Shown in pieces: positions 6,634 through 14,170 of a stretch of DNA of 21,115 nucleotides (positions are counted from its first letter, which is position 1; the number at the start of each line of letters is the position of its first letter). The position numbers and the translations under genes were made by a program. The DNA is taken from assembly GCA_031273835.1 (NCBI GenBank), contig JAISRD010000082.1, positions 1-21,115 on the forward strand, written 5' to 3'. The notes below the pieces were generated by a model. It searched no databases. It was not told where the DNA came from and saw only the letters and a list, made by a program, of their open reading frames with translations. This DNA comes from Treponema sp. (GTDB lineage Bacteria; Spirochaetota; Spirochaetia; Treponematales; Breznakiellaceae).

Positions 6634-8109
6634 TTAGTCTGTGGGGGGCCCGGGAATTTCGCTATACCGGCGATAGGCTTCTTCCCAGCGGCCGGTGTTT
6701 TGGGGTTCGTACCGGACCGGGGGGAAGGAGGCGGCTATGACATCGCGGCCCTGATCCACCGAATCAATTTCTCCCGCCGCGATGAGCTGGACCAGGATGT
6801 TGCCCAGGACCGTCGCTTCCCGGGGGCCGGCTATGACAGGGCGGCCGCAGGCGTCCGCGGTAAAGCGGCACATCAGCCCGTCTTTGGAACCGCCTCCGAC
6901 GATGTTGATGGTTTTTATGGCCTTGCCGGTAACTTGTTCAATGATGTCCAGGTTGCGGCGGTACTTCATGGCCAGGCTTTCATACACGCAGCGTACCAAA
7001 GAGCCGATGTCATCCGGGGCGGCGCCGTACCGTTTCAGGCAGGCGCCGCGGATTTTTTCCGGCATGTTTCCGGGGGCGAAAAACGCGTCGTCGTCCACGT
7101 CAATAAAAAACGCGAAGGGCTCCGCCCTTTCAGCTTCCTTTTCCAAATCCGCGTAACCGTACTCTATTCCCCTGGCCCGGCAGCCGGCCCGGATTTCCTG
7201 GATGAGCCAGGAACCCATCACATTCCGCAGAAACCGGTGATGCCCCGGATATCCGCCCTCATTGGCGAGGTTGTGGCGGAACCCCGCCTCGCAGATCAGG
7301 GGCGCTTCCAGTTCGCGGCCCATCAAAGACCAGGTCCCGCTGCTGATGATGATCGTGTCGCCGCCCTTCAGGGGAGACGCGAGATACGCCGAGGCCGTAT
7401 CGTGTTCGCAGACCGAAATAACGGTGAGGGGGGAAAGCCCCTGTTCCCGGATCAGGCGATCCGATACTGTACCCGCGGCGGCGCCGGGCATTAAAACAGG
7501 ACCGAAGAGATCTCTGGGCAGGTTAAAAATATTCAACACTTCGCCGCAAAAGTCATGGTCGGCAAAACTGAAAAACTGGCTTACCGACGCGATGGTGTAT
7601 TCCGCCGTGATTTCGCCGGTTAAAAAATAAACCAGCAGATCCGGCAGGAAAAGCATTTTGTGGGCGTGTTCCAGGAGCCAGCCCTGTCCGGCGGCCTGCA
7701 TGGCCCCCAGCTGCATCAGGGTATTGAACCGGGCGTTTTGATTTCCCGTAAGTTCATAGAGCCGCCGGGGGGAGGCCCGCTCGTACACATAGCCCGCGTA
7801 CCGGGCGGTACGATCGTCCCGGTAACAGCGTACCGGCGTTAAAAGCTCCCCGTGCTTGTCGATCAGGCCGAAGTCGTTGGAAAAAGAATCAATCCCCAGG
7901 GAGAAGATGTCATGGTCCGCGGCGGCTTTTTGCAGTCCCTGCAACAGAAAACGGTAAATGCCGGGGGTATTCCAGTACAAGCCGCTTCCCATGGGCACCG
8001 GCCCGTTGTCAAAGCTGATGATAGTGGAAAGGGTAATCCGGTTTCCGTCAAACCGGCCTTTCAGAAGTTTCCCGCCGCTTCCCCCCAAGTCAAAGGCGAG
8101 CAGATTCAC
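6634..8109 (-). CDS. FGGY-family carbohydrate kinase, rhamnulokinase-like
   Basis: This 491-residue kinase resembles RhaB, which phosphorylates L-rhamnulose at C1. Features include FDLGGSGGK (6-14) as the phosphate loop, CEHDTASAY with probable catalytic D237, the RhaB-typical SSGTW (256-260), and VGGGSKDGLMCRFTADACGR (404-423) with the following EATVLGN (431-437). The start is a GTG at 8109, with GGGAGGAC a few bases upstream and 18 bp after the aldolase stop. The coding region ends in tandem stops TAA TAG. It is the third gene of a PfkB, class II aldolase, kinase operon. Kinase plus class II aldolase is the logic of rhamnose or fucose breakdown (ketose to ketose-1-phosphate, then DHAP and an aldehyde). 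No rhamnose or fucose isomerase is present, so the sugar remains unassigned. Confidence 0.87.
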   Translation of the reverse strand: MNLLAFDLGGSGGKLLKGRFDGNRITLSTIISFDNGPVPMGSGLYWNTPGIYRFLLQGLQKAAADHDIFSLGIDSFSNDFGLIDKHGELLTPVRCYRDDRTARYAGYVYERASPRRLYELTGNQNARFNTLMQLGAMQAAGQGWLLEHAHKMLFLPDLLVYFLTGEITAEYTIASVSQFFSFADHDFCGEVLNIFNLPRDLFGPVLMPGAAAGTVSDRLIREQGLSPLTVISVCEHDTASAYLASPLKGGDTIIISSGTWSLMGRELEAPLICEAGFRHNLANEGGYPGHHRFLRNVMGSWLIQEIRAGCRARGIEYGYADLEKEAERAEPFAFFIDVDDDAFFAPGNMPEKIRGACLKRYGAAPDDIGSLVRCVYESLAMKYRRNLDIIEQVTGKAIKTINIVGGGSKDGLMCRFTADACGRPVIAGPREATVLGNILVQLIAAGEIDSVDQGRDVIAASFPPVRYEPQNTGRWEEAYRRYSEIPGPPTD

Positions 8110-8127
8110 CCCGTCCTCCCGGGCGCC

Positions 8128-8733
8128 TCATATTTGATTCCCCACGGTGGCGCAATAGGCGTCGCACTCAATGCGTTCCAGCATACTGTAGGCTTTGTAG
8201 ATATCCCCGCCGGAAACCACCACCCCGTGCATGGGCATGATCACCCCGATGGGTTTTTTCTCCGCTAACTCCCGCCGTTCCTCGAAGTAACGGTAAATAT
8301 TTTGTGAAAGCTCTTCCGTATAGGCCTTGGTGTATTCGATGCAGCCCACGGATCCCCTGCCCATGGTCGCCTCGGACAGATTGGGAATGGGTTTTGCCTG
8401 CACCACAAAGGGCATGCAATAAAAAGGATGGGCGTGAATGGTACAGCCGATTTGGGTGAAATTCTTAAGAATGAGCACGTGCATCAAACTTTCCCTGGAC
8501 AGCCTGCCCGCCCCTTCCAGAAGGTTTTGCTCATAATCAATAAGCAGAAAATCTTCCGGGTCCATCATACAATGTTTTTCCTCGCTCATCATTGAGGGAG
8601 AAATCAAGATGCGGTTCTCCTCCACCCGGACGGCGAAGTTGCCCCCCGCCGCGTTGGTAAGACGCCGCTCCCATATTAAACGGGCGGTCAGCGCCATTTC
8701 TTTCCGCGTTTCAATGTAAGAAACCGTACCCAT
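8128..8733 (-). CDS. Class II aldolase/adducin family protein (L-fuculose-phosphate aldolase type)
   Basis: This 201-residue protein is of typical length for FucA/AraD-type zinc enzymes. The likely metal ligands are H100 and H102 (IHAHP) and H169 (PMHG), with the catalytic glutamate E81 in SRESLMH. GGNFAVRV (30-37) and LISPSMMS (43-50) match the substrate phosphate-binding segments. Family members cleave ketose 1-phosphates to DHAP and an aldehyde, or epimerise ribulose 5-phosphate, or decarboxylate tetronate phosphates; the sequence alone does not separate these. ATG 8733 is chosen because AAGGAG lies 7 nt upstream, overlapping the TAA of the preceding PfkB gene (8744-8746); a longer in-frame extension would run through that gene. 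The adjoining RhaB-like kinase makes a ketose-1-phosphate aldolase the best guess. Confidence 0.87.
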   Translation of the reverse strand: MGTVSYIETRKEMALTARLIWERRLTNAAGGNFAVRVEENRILISPSMMSEEKHCMMDPEDFLLIDYEQNLLEGAGRLSRESLMHVLILKNFTQIGCTIHAHPFYCMPFVVQAKPIPNLSEATMGRGSVGCIEYTKAYTEELSQNIYRYFEERRELAEKKPIGVIMPMHGVVVSGGDIYKAYSMLERIECDAYCATVGNQI

Positions 8734-8743
8734 CCTAATCTCC

Positions 8744-9676
8744 TTACGCGATTTTCCGGATCTCCGCCAGCGGCGCGAGCTCCCGGGCCCGGCGGGGATC
8801 AAAACCCACGGACAGGGCGGATTCCGCCTTGGCCGAGGACGCGCCGGTGGCCAGGCGCAGGACCGCTTCGTGGGATAACCCTTCCGCATATCCGTACATA
8901 AGCCCGGCTAAAAAACAGTCTCCGCAGCCGGTGGTATTGACCACCTTTACCCCGGGAGGCGCCGCCCGGTATATGCCCTCCGGGGTGCGGAGGATTGATC
9001 CGGCGGCGCCCATGGAGACCGCGATAATTTTGACGCCGTAACGGGACAGGGAAGCGACGGCATCCAGTACGTCGTCGGTTTGGTCCGAAATTTTCCGGCC
9101 GCAGAGGGAGGACAGTTCGTCAAGATTCGGTTTGATCAGATAGGGCTCCTGGGTGACGCATTCGGTCAGGGCCCGGCCGCTGGTATCGAGAAACAGTTTT
9201 ACCCCCTTGCCGGAAAGGCGCCGGATGATCCTGCTGTAAATCGAAGGATCGCAGTTTGAGGTATCCCCGGAGAAGGCCAGGTAATCGCCGGCCCCTATCT
9301 CCGCCGCCATGAGTTCCACCAGTTCCCGCAAATCGTCTTCGGTAAGGAGCATGCCCTGTTCGCTGATCAGGGTACTGTCGCCGCTCTCTTCCACCAGGAC
9401 ATAGTTGGTACGGCTGCTGCCCGTTTCACGGAAAATAAACCGCACCTCCAGATCGTAGGCGGATAAACGATCCATGATTGCCTGGCCCGCCGCGCCATGG
9501 CACACGCCGAAGACCCGGCTTCCCATGCCGAGAAGTTTTAGATTAACCGAAACATGGGTACCCTTGCCGCCTATGGTTTCCTGACTGTCCTGTATCCGGT
9601 TGGTGATATTTTTTTTAAATTCTTTAAGAAAGAACACCTTGTCGATGGCGGGATTCAATGTTACGGTGTTGATCAT
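8744..9676 (-). CDS. PfkB-family sugar kinase, 1-phosphofructokinase subgroup
   Basis: This 310-residue protein shows the 1-phosphofructokinase/tagatose-6-phosphate kinase subgroup signature TLNPAIDKV (6-14), GGKGTHVS (36-43), KPNLDEL (182-188) and the C-terminal NTTGCGDCFLAG (247-258), with catalytic base D253. Members phosphorylate fructose 1-phosphate or tagatose 6-phosphate to bisphosphates. No fructose PTS gene adjoins it, unlike typical fruK. It is instead the first gene of an operon with a class II aldolase and a RhaB-like kinase, 11 bp ahead of the aldolase start. The enzyme may therefore act on a different sugar phosphate from the same pathway. ATG 9676 follows GGAAGGAG at a rather long spacing of about 12 nt. 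Family call is firm, substrate is open. Confidence 0.87.
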   Translation of the reverse strand: MINTVTLNPAIDKVFFLKEFKKNITNRIQDSQETIGGKGTHVSVNLKLLGMGSRVFGVCHGAAGQAIMDRLSAYDLEVRFIFRETGSSRTNYVLVEESGDSTLISEQGMLLTEDDLRELVELMAAEIGAGDYLAFSGDTSNCDPSIYSRIIRRLSGKGVKLFLDTSGRALTECVTQEPYLIKPNLDELSSLCGRKISDQTDDVLDAVASLSRYGVKIIAVSMGAAGSILRTPEGIYRAAPPGVKVVNTTGCGDCFLAGLMYGYAEGLSHEAVLRLATGASSAKAESALSVGFDPRRARELAPLAEIRKIA

Positions 9677-9703
9677 CGCTGTTTCAGGCTCCTTCCATAT
9701 CCC

Positions 9704-9741
9704 AAATTCTTCCGGCGTCCTCCGTGGCGCCGGAAGAATTT
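9704..9741 (-). terminator. clpB-distal stem-loop in front of the PfkB operon
   Basis: A perfect 14-bp inverted repeat (9704-9717 with 9728-9741; arm AAATTCTTCCGGCG) with a 10-nt loop lies 34 bp after the clpB stop on the minus strand. Its AT base supplies a short AATTT at the 3' side. It probably ends clpB transcripts. It also falls in the leader or promoter of the PfkB operon, so it could be regulatory. Confidence 0.6.
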
Positions 9742-9767
9742 TAACATGGAGGGGGTGATTTATACAA
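9738..9767 (-). promoter_or_regulatory. Possible promoter of the PfkB-aldolase-kinase operon
   Basis: TTGTAT (9767-9762), an 18-bp spacer and TAAAAT (9743-9738) are present on the minus strand. The -10 overlaps the base of the stem-loop. The -35 is poor, so this is only a candidate; read-through from clpB is the alternative. Confidence 0.3.
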
Positions 9768-9775
9768 TACCGGGG

Positions 9776-12394
9776 TTATTTTTTTGCCGCCGGAGCATGT
9801 TTCTTAAACGTCAGGGCTTCGCCGGCGGCCGCGGCGTTCCGGTCCGCCGTTACCGTATCCCCTTCCTGTATTTTACCGGCGATGATTGCCTTGGCCAGGG
9901 GGTTTTCCAGGTCCGCCTGGATGGCCCGCTTCAGGGGCCGGGCGCCGAACATGGGATCATAGCCCCGGTCCGCCAAAAGTTCCCTGGCGGCGGCGTTTAG
10001 CTTGAGGGTTATTTTCCGTTCCGACAGCCGTTCCTCCAGGCGCCGGAGCTGGATGTCCACAATTTTGCCGATCTCGTTTTTCCCCAGCCGGTTAAAGATT
10101 ACCGTCTCGTCTATGCGGTTTAAAAATTCCGGCCGGAAGCTCTGTTTAAGCAGTTCCGTCAGGGCGTCCCTGATGGCCTCCGGTTTTTTCGCTTCCAGGA
10201 TCAGATCGGACCCTAAATTGCTGGTCATGATGATGATCACGTTTTTGAAGTCCACGACCCGGCCCTGACCGTCGGTGAGGCGGCCGTCGTCGAGGATCTG
10301 CAGGAACACATTGAACACTTCCAGGTGGGCTTTTTCGATCTCGTCAAAGAGGATTACGCTGTAGGGCCGCCGCCTGACCGCCTCGGTAAGCTGGCCCCCC
10401 TGCTCGTAGCCCACGTATCCCGGAGGCGCTCCGATGAGGCGGCTCACCGAATGTTTTTCCCCGTATTCGCTCATGTCGATCCGGGTCAGGGCCTTTTCGT
10501 CGTTAAAGAGAAAGTCCGCCAGGGTTTTTGCCAGTTCCGTTTTGCCGACCCCGGTGGGCCCTAAAAAGAGAAAACTCCCCAGGGGTTTGGCGGCGTCGGA
10601 AAGGCCCGCCTTGTTCCGGCGTATCGCATCCGCCACGGCGATAACCGCCGGGCCCTGCCCCACGACACGCTGTTCCAGAACCTTTTCAAGGTCCAGGAAC
10701 TTCTGCAGTTCCCCCTTAAGCATCTTCGACACGGGTATCCCCGTCCAGCTGCTTACCACCTGGGCGATATCTTCCTCGCTCACCTCTTCCCGCAGCAGGG
10801 CCGGTACGCCGCCGGCGGACTCGCGTTTTTTTTCCATCTGATCGGTAAGGGCTTTAAGTTTTTTTTGGGCGTCGGGGATCTTGCCGTGTTTTACCTCCGC
10901 GGCCTTTGAAAGATTCCCCTCCCGTTCCCAGCGGGTTTCCTCTATCTTAAGCTCCTCTATCTGCTGTTTGATCTCCCGGATCTTCTGGATATCCCTTTTC
11001 TCCCCCTCCCAGCGGGCGTTCATGGCATCCCGCTCGGCGCTGTTGTCGGCGATCTCCTTTTCCAGTTTAACAAGCCTGTCTTTGGAAGCGGGGTCCTCCT
11101 CACGGGCAAGGGCCTGTTTTTCTATGGAGAGCTGCAGCAGTTTGCGTTCCAGCTTGTCCAATTCCGTGGGCCGTGAATCAAGTTCCATTTTAAGCCGGCT
11201 CGCCGCCTCATCCACCAGGTCTATGGCCTTGTCGGGCAGGAAGCGGCTCGTGATATAGCGGTCGCTTAATGCCGCGGCGGACACCAGGGCCTCGTCCTTG
11301 ATTCGTACCCCGTGATGGACTTCGTAACGTTCCTGAAGGCCCCGGAGTATGGCTATGGTATCTTCCACGCTGGGCTCCGAAGTATACACCTGCTGGAAAC
11401 GCCGTTCCAGGGCGGCGTCCTTCTCGATATGCTTGCGGTATTCGTCCAGGGTGGTCGCCCCTATACAGCGCAGTTCCCCCCGGGCCAGGGCGGGTTTAAG
11501 GAGATTGCTCGCGTCGGTGGCCCCCTCGGCGGCGCCGGCCCCCACCAGGGTGTGGAGTTCGTCAATGAAAAGGATGATCTTTCCCCCGGCGGCCTGAACC
11601 TCGTGGATCACCGCCTTAAGACGTTCCTCAAATTCACCGCGGAATTTTGCGCCCGCCACCAGGGCCCCCAAATCCAGGGCGAGGAGTTTTTTCCCCTTAA
11701 GCCCGTCGGGTACGTCCCCGGCGATGATGCGCCGGGCAAGGCCTTCGGCGATGGCCGTCTTCCCCACCCCCGGTTCCCCGATAAGCACCGGATTATTTTT
11801 AGTCCGCCGCGAAAGCACCTGCATCACCCGGCGTATTTCTTCGTCCCTGCCGATGACGGGGTCGAGCTTTTCCTGACGGGCCAGGGCGGTTAAGTCCCGG
11901 CAGTATTTGTCAAGGACCTGGTATTTTTCTTCGGGGTTCTGATCCGTAACCCGCTGATTTCCCCGTACCTGCTTGAGCGAGGCAAGTATGGCCTGTTTAT
12001 TGATCCCCGCCCTTTTTAAGATGTCCGCCGCCCTGCCCTCCCCCGCGGCGATGGCGATGAATATATGCTCGGTGGAGACAAATTCATCCTTAAGGGCGGA
12101 AGCTTCCGTCTCCGCCTTGGCAAGCATCCTGCCCGCGGAGGCGGAAAAAAACAGCTGCGCCGCCTCGCCATAGATCTTCGGCGCAGCGGATACCAGCATA
12201 TCCGTATTCTGCAAAAGCTCGGCGGGATTAGCCCCTATCCTTTCCGCCAGGGACCGGACTATGCCGTCTTCCTGTTCCAGCAGAGCCTTAAGTATATGCT
12301 CAATTTCAACCTGGGAATGATCACTGCGCTGGGCTATGTTGGTAGCCTCGTTGAGGGCGTCCTGGGCCTTGATAGTAAATTTTTCGTAATCCAT
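9776..12394 (-). CDS. clpB: ATP-dependent disaggregase ClpB
   Basis: This 872-residue cytosolic AAA+ Hsp100 protein re-solubilises aggregated proteins together with DnaK. All expected parts are in order: Clp N-domain (about 1-145); first AAA+ module with Walker A GEPGVGKT (206-213) and Walker B IILFIDE (273-279); a charged coiled-coil middle domain (about 410-525) that separates ClpB from ClpA; and a second module with Walker A GPTGVGKT (612-619) and Walker B VILFDE (680-685). The C-terminal tail is Lys/Ala-rich. ATG 12394 has GAGAGGA about 6 nt upstream. It lies 56 bp after a HAD gene, with a TATAAT in the gap but no good -35 and no CIRCE-type heat-shock operator that I can see. Length and domain set are normal for the family. 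Confidence 0.97.
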   Translation of the reverse strand: MDYEKFTIKAQDALNEATNIAQRSDHSQVEIEHILKALLEQEDGIVRSLAERIGANPAELLQNTDMLVSAAPKIYGEAAQLFFSASAGRMLAKAETEASALKDEFVSTEHIFIAIAAGEGRAADILKRAGINKQAILASLKQVRGNQRVTDQNPEEKYQVLDKYCRDLTALARQEKLDPVIGRDEEIRRVMQVLSRRTKNNPVLIGEPGVGKTAIAEGLARRIIAGDVPDGLKGKKLLALDLGALVAGAKFRGEFEERLKAVIHEVQAAGGKIILFIDELHTLVGAGAAEGATDASNLLKPALARGELRCIGATTLDEYRKHIEKDAALERRFQQVYTSEPSVEDTIAILRGLQERYEVHHGVRIKDEALVSAAALSDRYITSRFLPDKAIDLVDEAASRLKMELDSRPTELDKLERKLLQLSIEKQALAREEDPASKDRLVKLEKEIADNSAERDAMNARWEGEKRDIQKIREIKQQIEELKIEETRWEREGNLSKAAEVKHGKIPDAQKKLKALTDQMEKKRESAGGVPALLREEVSEEDIAQVVSSWTGIPVSKMLKGELQKFLDLEKVLEQRVVGQGPAVIAVADAIRRNKAGLSDAAKPLGSFLFLGPTGVGKTELAKTLADFLFNDEKALTRIDMSEYGEKHSVSRLIGAPPGYVGYEQGGQLTEAVRRRPYSVILFDEIEKAHLEVFNVFLQILDDGRLTDGQGRVVDFKNVIIIMTSNLGSDLILEAKKPEAIRDALTELLKQSFRPEFLNRIDETVIFNRLGKNEIGKIVDIQLRRLEERLSERKITLKLNAAARELLADRGYDPMFGARPLKRAIQADLENPLAKAIIAGKIQEGDTVTADRNAAAAGEALTFKKHAPAAKK

Positions 12395-12415
12395 GGTTTT
12401 CCTCTCTTTTTTTAT

Positions 12416-12421
12416 ATTATA
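12416..12421 (-). promoter_or_regulatory. Possible -10 element for clpB
   Basis: A consensus TATAAT lies 22 nt upstream of the clpB start in the 56-bp gap after the HAD gene. The region 16-18 bp further upstream (CAGGAG and neighbours) does not resemble TTGACA, so an alternative sigma factor, an activator or chance occurrence are all possible. Confidence 0.3.
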
Positions 12422-12450
12422 GTCTATGTCCCTTAATTCTCCTGTCCTGT

Positions 12451-13098
12451 TCAGCCGAACAGTTCCACAGCCCCGGCCAAATCATCGTACTCGCGCCAGA
12501 CCTGCGCACGGACCTCAGGCGGAGGTTCCGCAAGGTCTTTTACAAAGACCGGCCGTATACCCGCCTTGGCAAGCCCCGCGAGGCCGGCGGGGGAATCCTC
12601 AAAACCCACGCAGGAAGCCGGGTCCAGGCCCAGCCGTTCCGCTGCAAGAAGAAAAATATCCGGCTCGGGCTTGCCCCGCAGGACCTCATCGCCGCAGGCA
12701 AGAACGGCAAAGCGATCCGGTATCCCCCCGCGGGAAAGTTTCCACTTTGCCCGGTCCCGTTCCGTGGAAGTGGCCACGGCCAGGGGCATCTTCAAAGCCC
12801 CCAGTTTATCCAGCAGGGTAAGAAGGCCGGGCCTGAGGGGAAGACCTTCGCGGTTTCCCAGCTCCGTCTCTTCTTCCTTAACCCTTTCCCAGATCTCCTC
12901 AAAGGGATAAGAAGGGCCGTACTCAGCCTTGTAGATGAACTCGGCGGCGGCATCGCTTATCCCCAGGGTAGAGCGCAGAAAGGACTCCGCGGTGGGCCAG
13001 CCCATTTCCCCGCTTATCCTGGCATAGAGTCCGATCTCAAGCCTTTCGGTATCCAGCATGAGACCGTCCATGTCAAAGATAACCCCGGAAATTGTCAT
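12451..13098 (-). CDS. HAD-superfamily hydrolase, beta-phosphoglucomutase-like
   Basis: This 215-residue protein has the HAD motif I FDMDG (8-12) with nucleophile D9 and acid/base D11, a helical cap region (about 18-85), motif II VATST (88-92 region), the motif III lysine in GKPEPDIF, and motif IV GFEDSPAG. The pattern fits the beta-phosphoglucomutase / phosphatase group (subfamily IA with a small helical cap). Members dephosphorylate small sugar phosphates or isomerise glucose 1-phosphate; the substrate cannot be read from sequence. Its ATG overlaps the sigma-factor stop by 4 bp (ATGA), so the two are almost surely translationally coupled. It is followed by clpB. Confidence 0.87.
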   Translation of the reverse strand: MTISGVIFDMDGLMLDTERLEIGLYARISGEMGWPTAESFLRSTLGISDAAAEFIYKAEYGPSYPFEEIWERVKEEETELGNREGLPLRPGLLTLLDKLGALKMPLAVATSTERDRAKWKLSRGGIPDRFAVLACGDEVLRGKPEPDIFLLAAERLGLDPASCVGFEDSPAGLAGLAKAGIRPVFVKDLAEPPPEVRAQVWREYDDLAGAVELFG

Positions 13099-13943
13099 GC
13101 CACGTAGTTCGCGAGCACCCTGCGCCGGGCGGGATGCTGCAAGCGCTTGATGGCTTTCTTTTCGATCTGCCGTATCCGTTCCTTGGTCAGATTAAAGCGA
13201 TCCCCGATTTCCTTCAATGAAAGGGGAGCTTCTTTTCCCAGCCCGTAGCGGTAACGGATAACATCCGCTTCCTTAGCGTCCAGGGTATCCAAAATCATCT
13301 CAATATCATCGTGCAGGGCCGATTCCACAACCTGTTCGTCGGGGGACTGATAATTTTCCGCCTCGATAAAATCCCTTAAAGTGGAAGAATCCTTTTCGTC
13401 GTACAGGGGATTTTCCAGGGAGACCATTTCCCGTGAAACGTTCAGCAGATCCGACACACGGCCGGGGTCCATGTCAAGGAGCCGGGCGACCTCGTTAAGT
13501 TCCGATTCGGTCCCCTCCTGGACAAATTTCCGGGCTTTTTCAATCTGAACCAGCTCGTTGGCCCGGTTCAGCGGAAGCCGTATCATCCGGGATTTTTCAC
13601 AGATAGCCTTGAGTATGGCCTGCCTGATCCACCAAACGGCGTAGGAAATGAAGTGATACCCCCGGTCCACATCAAAGCGGTCCAGCGCGTTAAGCAGTCC
13701 GATATTTCCCTCACTGATAAGATCCTCAAGGGGCAGCCCCTGTCCCCGGTATTTTTTTGCCACATTTACGACAAAACGAAGGTTGGCGTTTACCAGTTTA
13801 TTCCGGGCCGTTTTGCTGCCTCCGGCGGCTTCGCGGGCGATTCTTCCTTCCTCTTCCCTGGTAAGCAGGGGGATACGGTTAATCTCCCGAAGGTACAAAG
13901 CAAGGGTATTCTCTTCGGCAGCGTTTCTTTTAGTCGCGATCAT
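13095..13943 (-). CDS. Compact RNA polymerase sigma-70 family factor (RpoD/RpoS-like, no region 1.1)
   Basis: This 282-residue sigma factor directs core RNA polymerase to promoters. Visible parts are region 1.2 (ENTLALYLREINRIPLLTREEE, 11-32), region 2 with LPLEDLISEGNIGLLNALDRF (70-90) and YHFISYAVWWIRQAI (96-110), region 3 (about 120-195), and region 4 ending in the helix-turn-helix LSLKEIGDRFNLTKERIRQIE (241-261). It lacks region 1.1 and the large non-conserved insert of a classical RpoD. It is therefore either a group 2 (RpoS-like) factor or a short primary-type sigma like those of Bacteroidetes. I place the start at ATG 13943 because GGAGGTG lies about 4 nt upstream; the TTG 12 nt earlier overlaps that site. 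It sits between groES and a HAD-clpB pair. Confidence 0.9.
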   Translation of the reverse strand: MIATKRNAAEENTLALYLREINRIPLLTREEEGRIAREAAGGSKTARNKLVNANLRFVVNVAKKYRGQGLPLEDLISEGNIGLLNALDRFDVDRGYHFISYAVWWIRQAILKAICEKSRMIRLPLNRANELVQIEKARKFVQEGTESELNEVARLLDMDPGRVSDLLNVSREMVSLENPLYDEKDSSTLRDFIEAENYQSPDEQVVESALHDDIEMILDTLDAKEADVIRYRYGLGKEAPLSLKEIGDRFNLTKERIRQIEKKAIKRLQHPARRRVLANYVA

Positions 13944-14016
13944 TGACACCTCCAAAATTATGTCTACTGAATACTATGCAAAAACCGTGCCAAGAACTAG
14001 ACAGAAACAGTAAGAA

Positions 14017-14041
14017 ATTATAATTCCTTATATAGTAAGGA
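14017..14041 (-). promoter_or_regulatory. Possible sigma-gene promoter with adjacent dyad
   Basis: A consensus TATAAT (14022-14017) lies about 75 nt upstream of the sigma-factor ATG. Immediately upstream is the dyad TCCTTA-5-TAAGGA (14025-14030, 14036-14041), sitting where RNA polymerase would contact the spacer. The -35 is unclear. The remaining gap to 14100 shows nothing else recognisable. Confidence 0.35.
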
Positions 14042-14101
14042 TTTAACACAACGGAAGAAAACCCGGATAGAACCCAAACCGTACCCGGCGGAAAAGATCT
14101 T

Positions 14102-14156
14102 GTATCTTATTGACACAAACAACAAAAAAGAGCTGCTGTTTGTGTCAATTTGATAC
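14102..14156 (-). terminator. Long inverted repeat after groES
   Basis: The arms GTATC-TT-ATTGACACAAACA (14102-14121) and TGTTTGTGTCAAT-TT-GATAC (14137-14156) form 18 bp of stem interrupted by a symmetric TT/TT internal loop, with a 15-nt loop carrying a T6 run on the minus strand. It lies 14 bp after the groES stop. There is no U tract after the stem, so it is a transcript-end or stability structure rather than a textbook terminator. Confidence 0.5.
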
Positions 14157-14170
14157 TACTAGGAAGTTTT

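Noticed and set aside
6562..7494. Long + strand open frame (310 codons) opposite the rhamnulokinase-like gene
   Set aside because: The minus-strand FGGY kinase has all family motifs; the + strand product is low-complexity and unrecognisable.
8734..8889. N-terminal extension of the class II aldolase into the PfkB gene
   Set aside because: The extension is Arg/Pro-rich shadow translation of the PfkB 3' end; ATG 8733 has a good AAGGAG and fits family length.
12395..12450. CIRCE or other classical heat-shock operator upstream of clpB
   Set aside because: No TTAGCACTC-N9-GAGTGCTAA-like repeat was found here or in front of groES.
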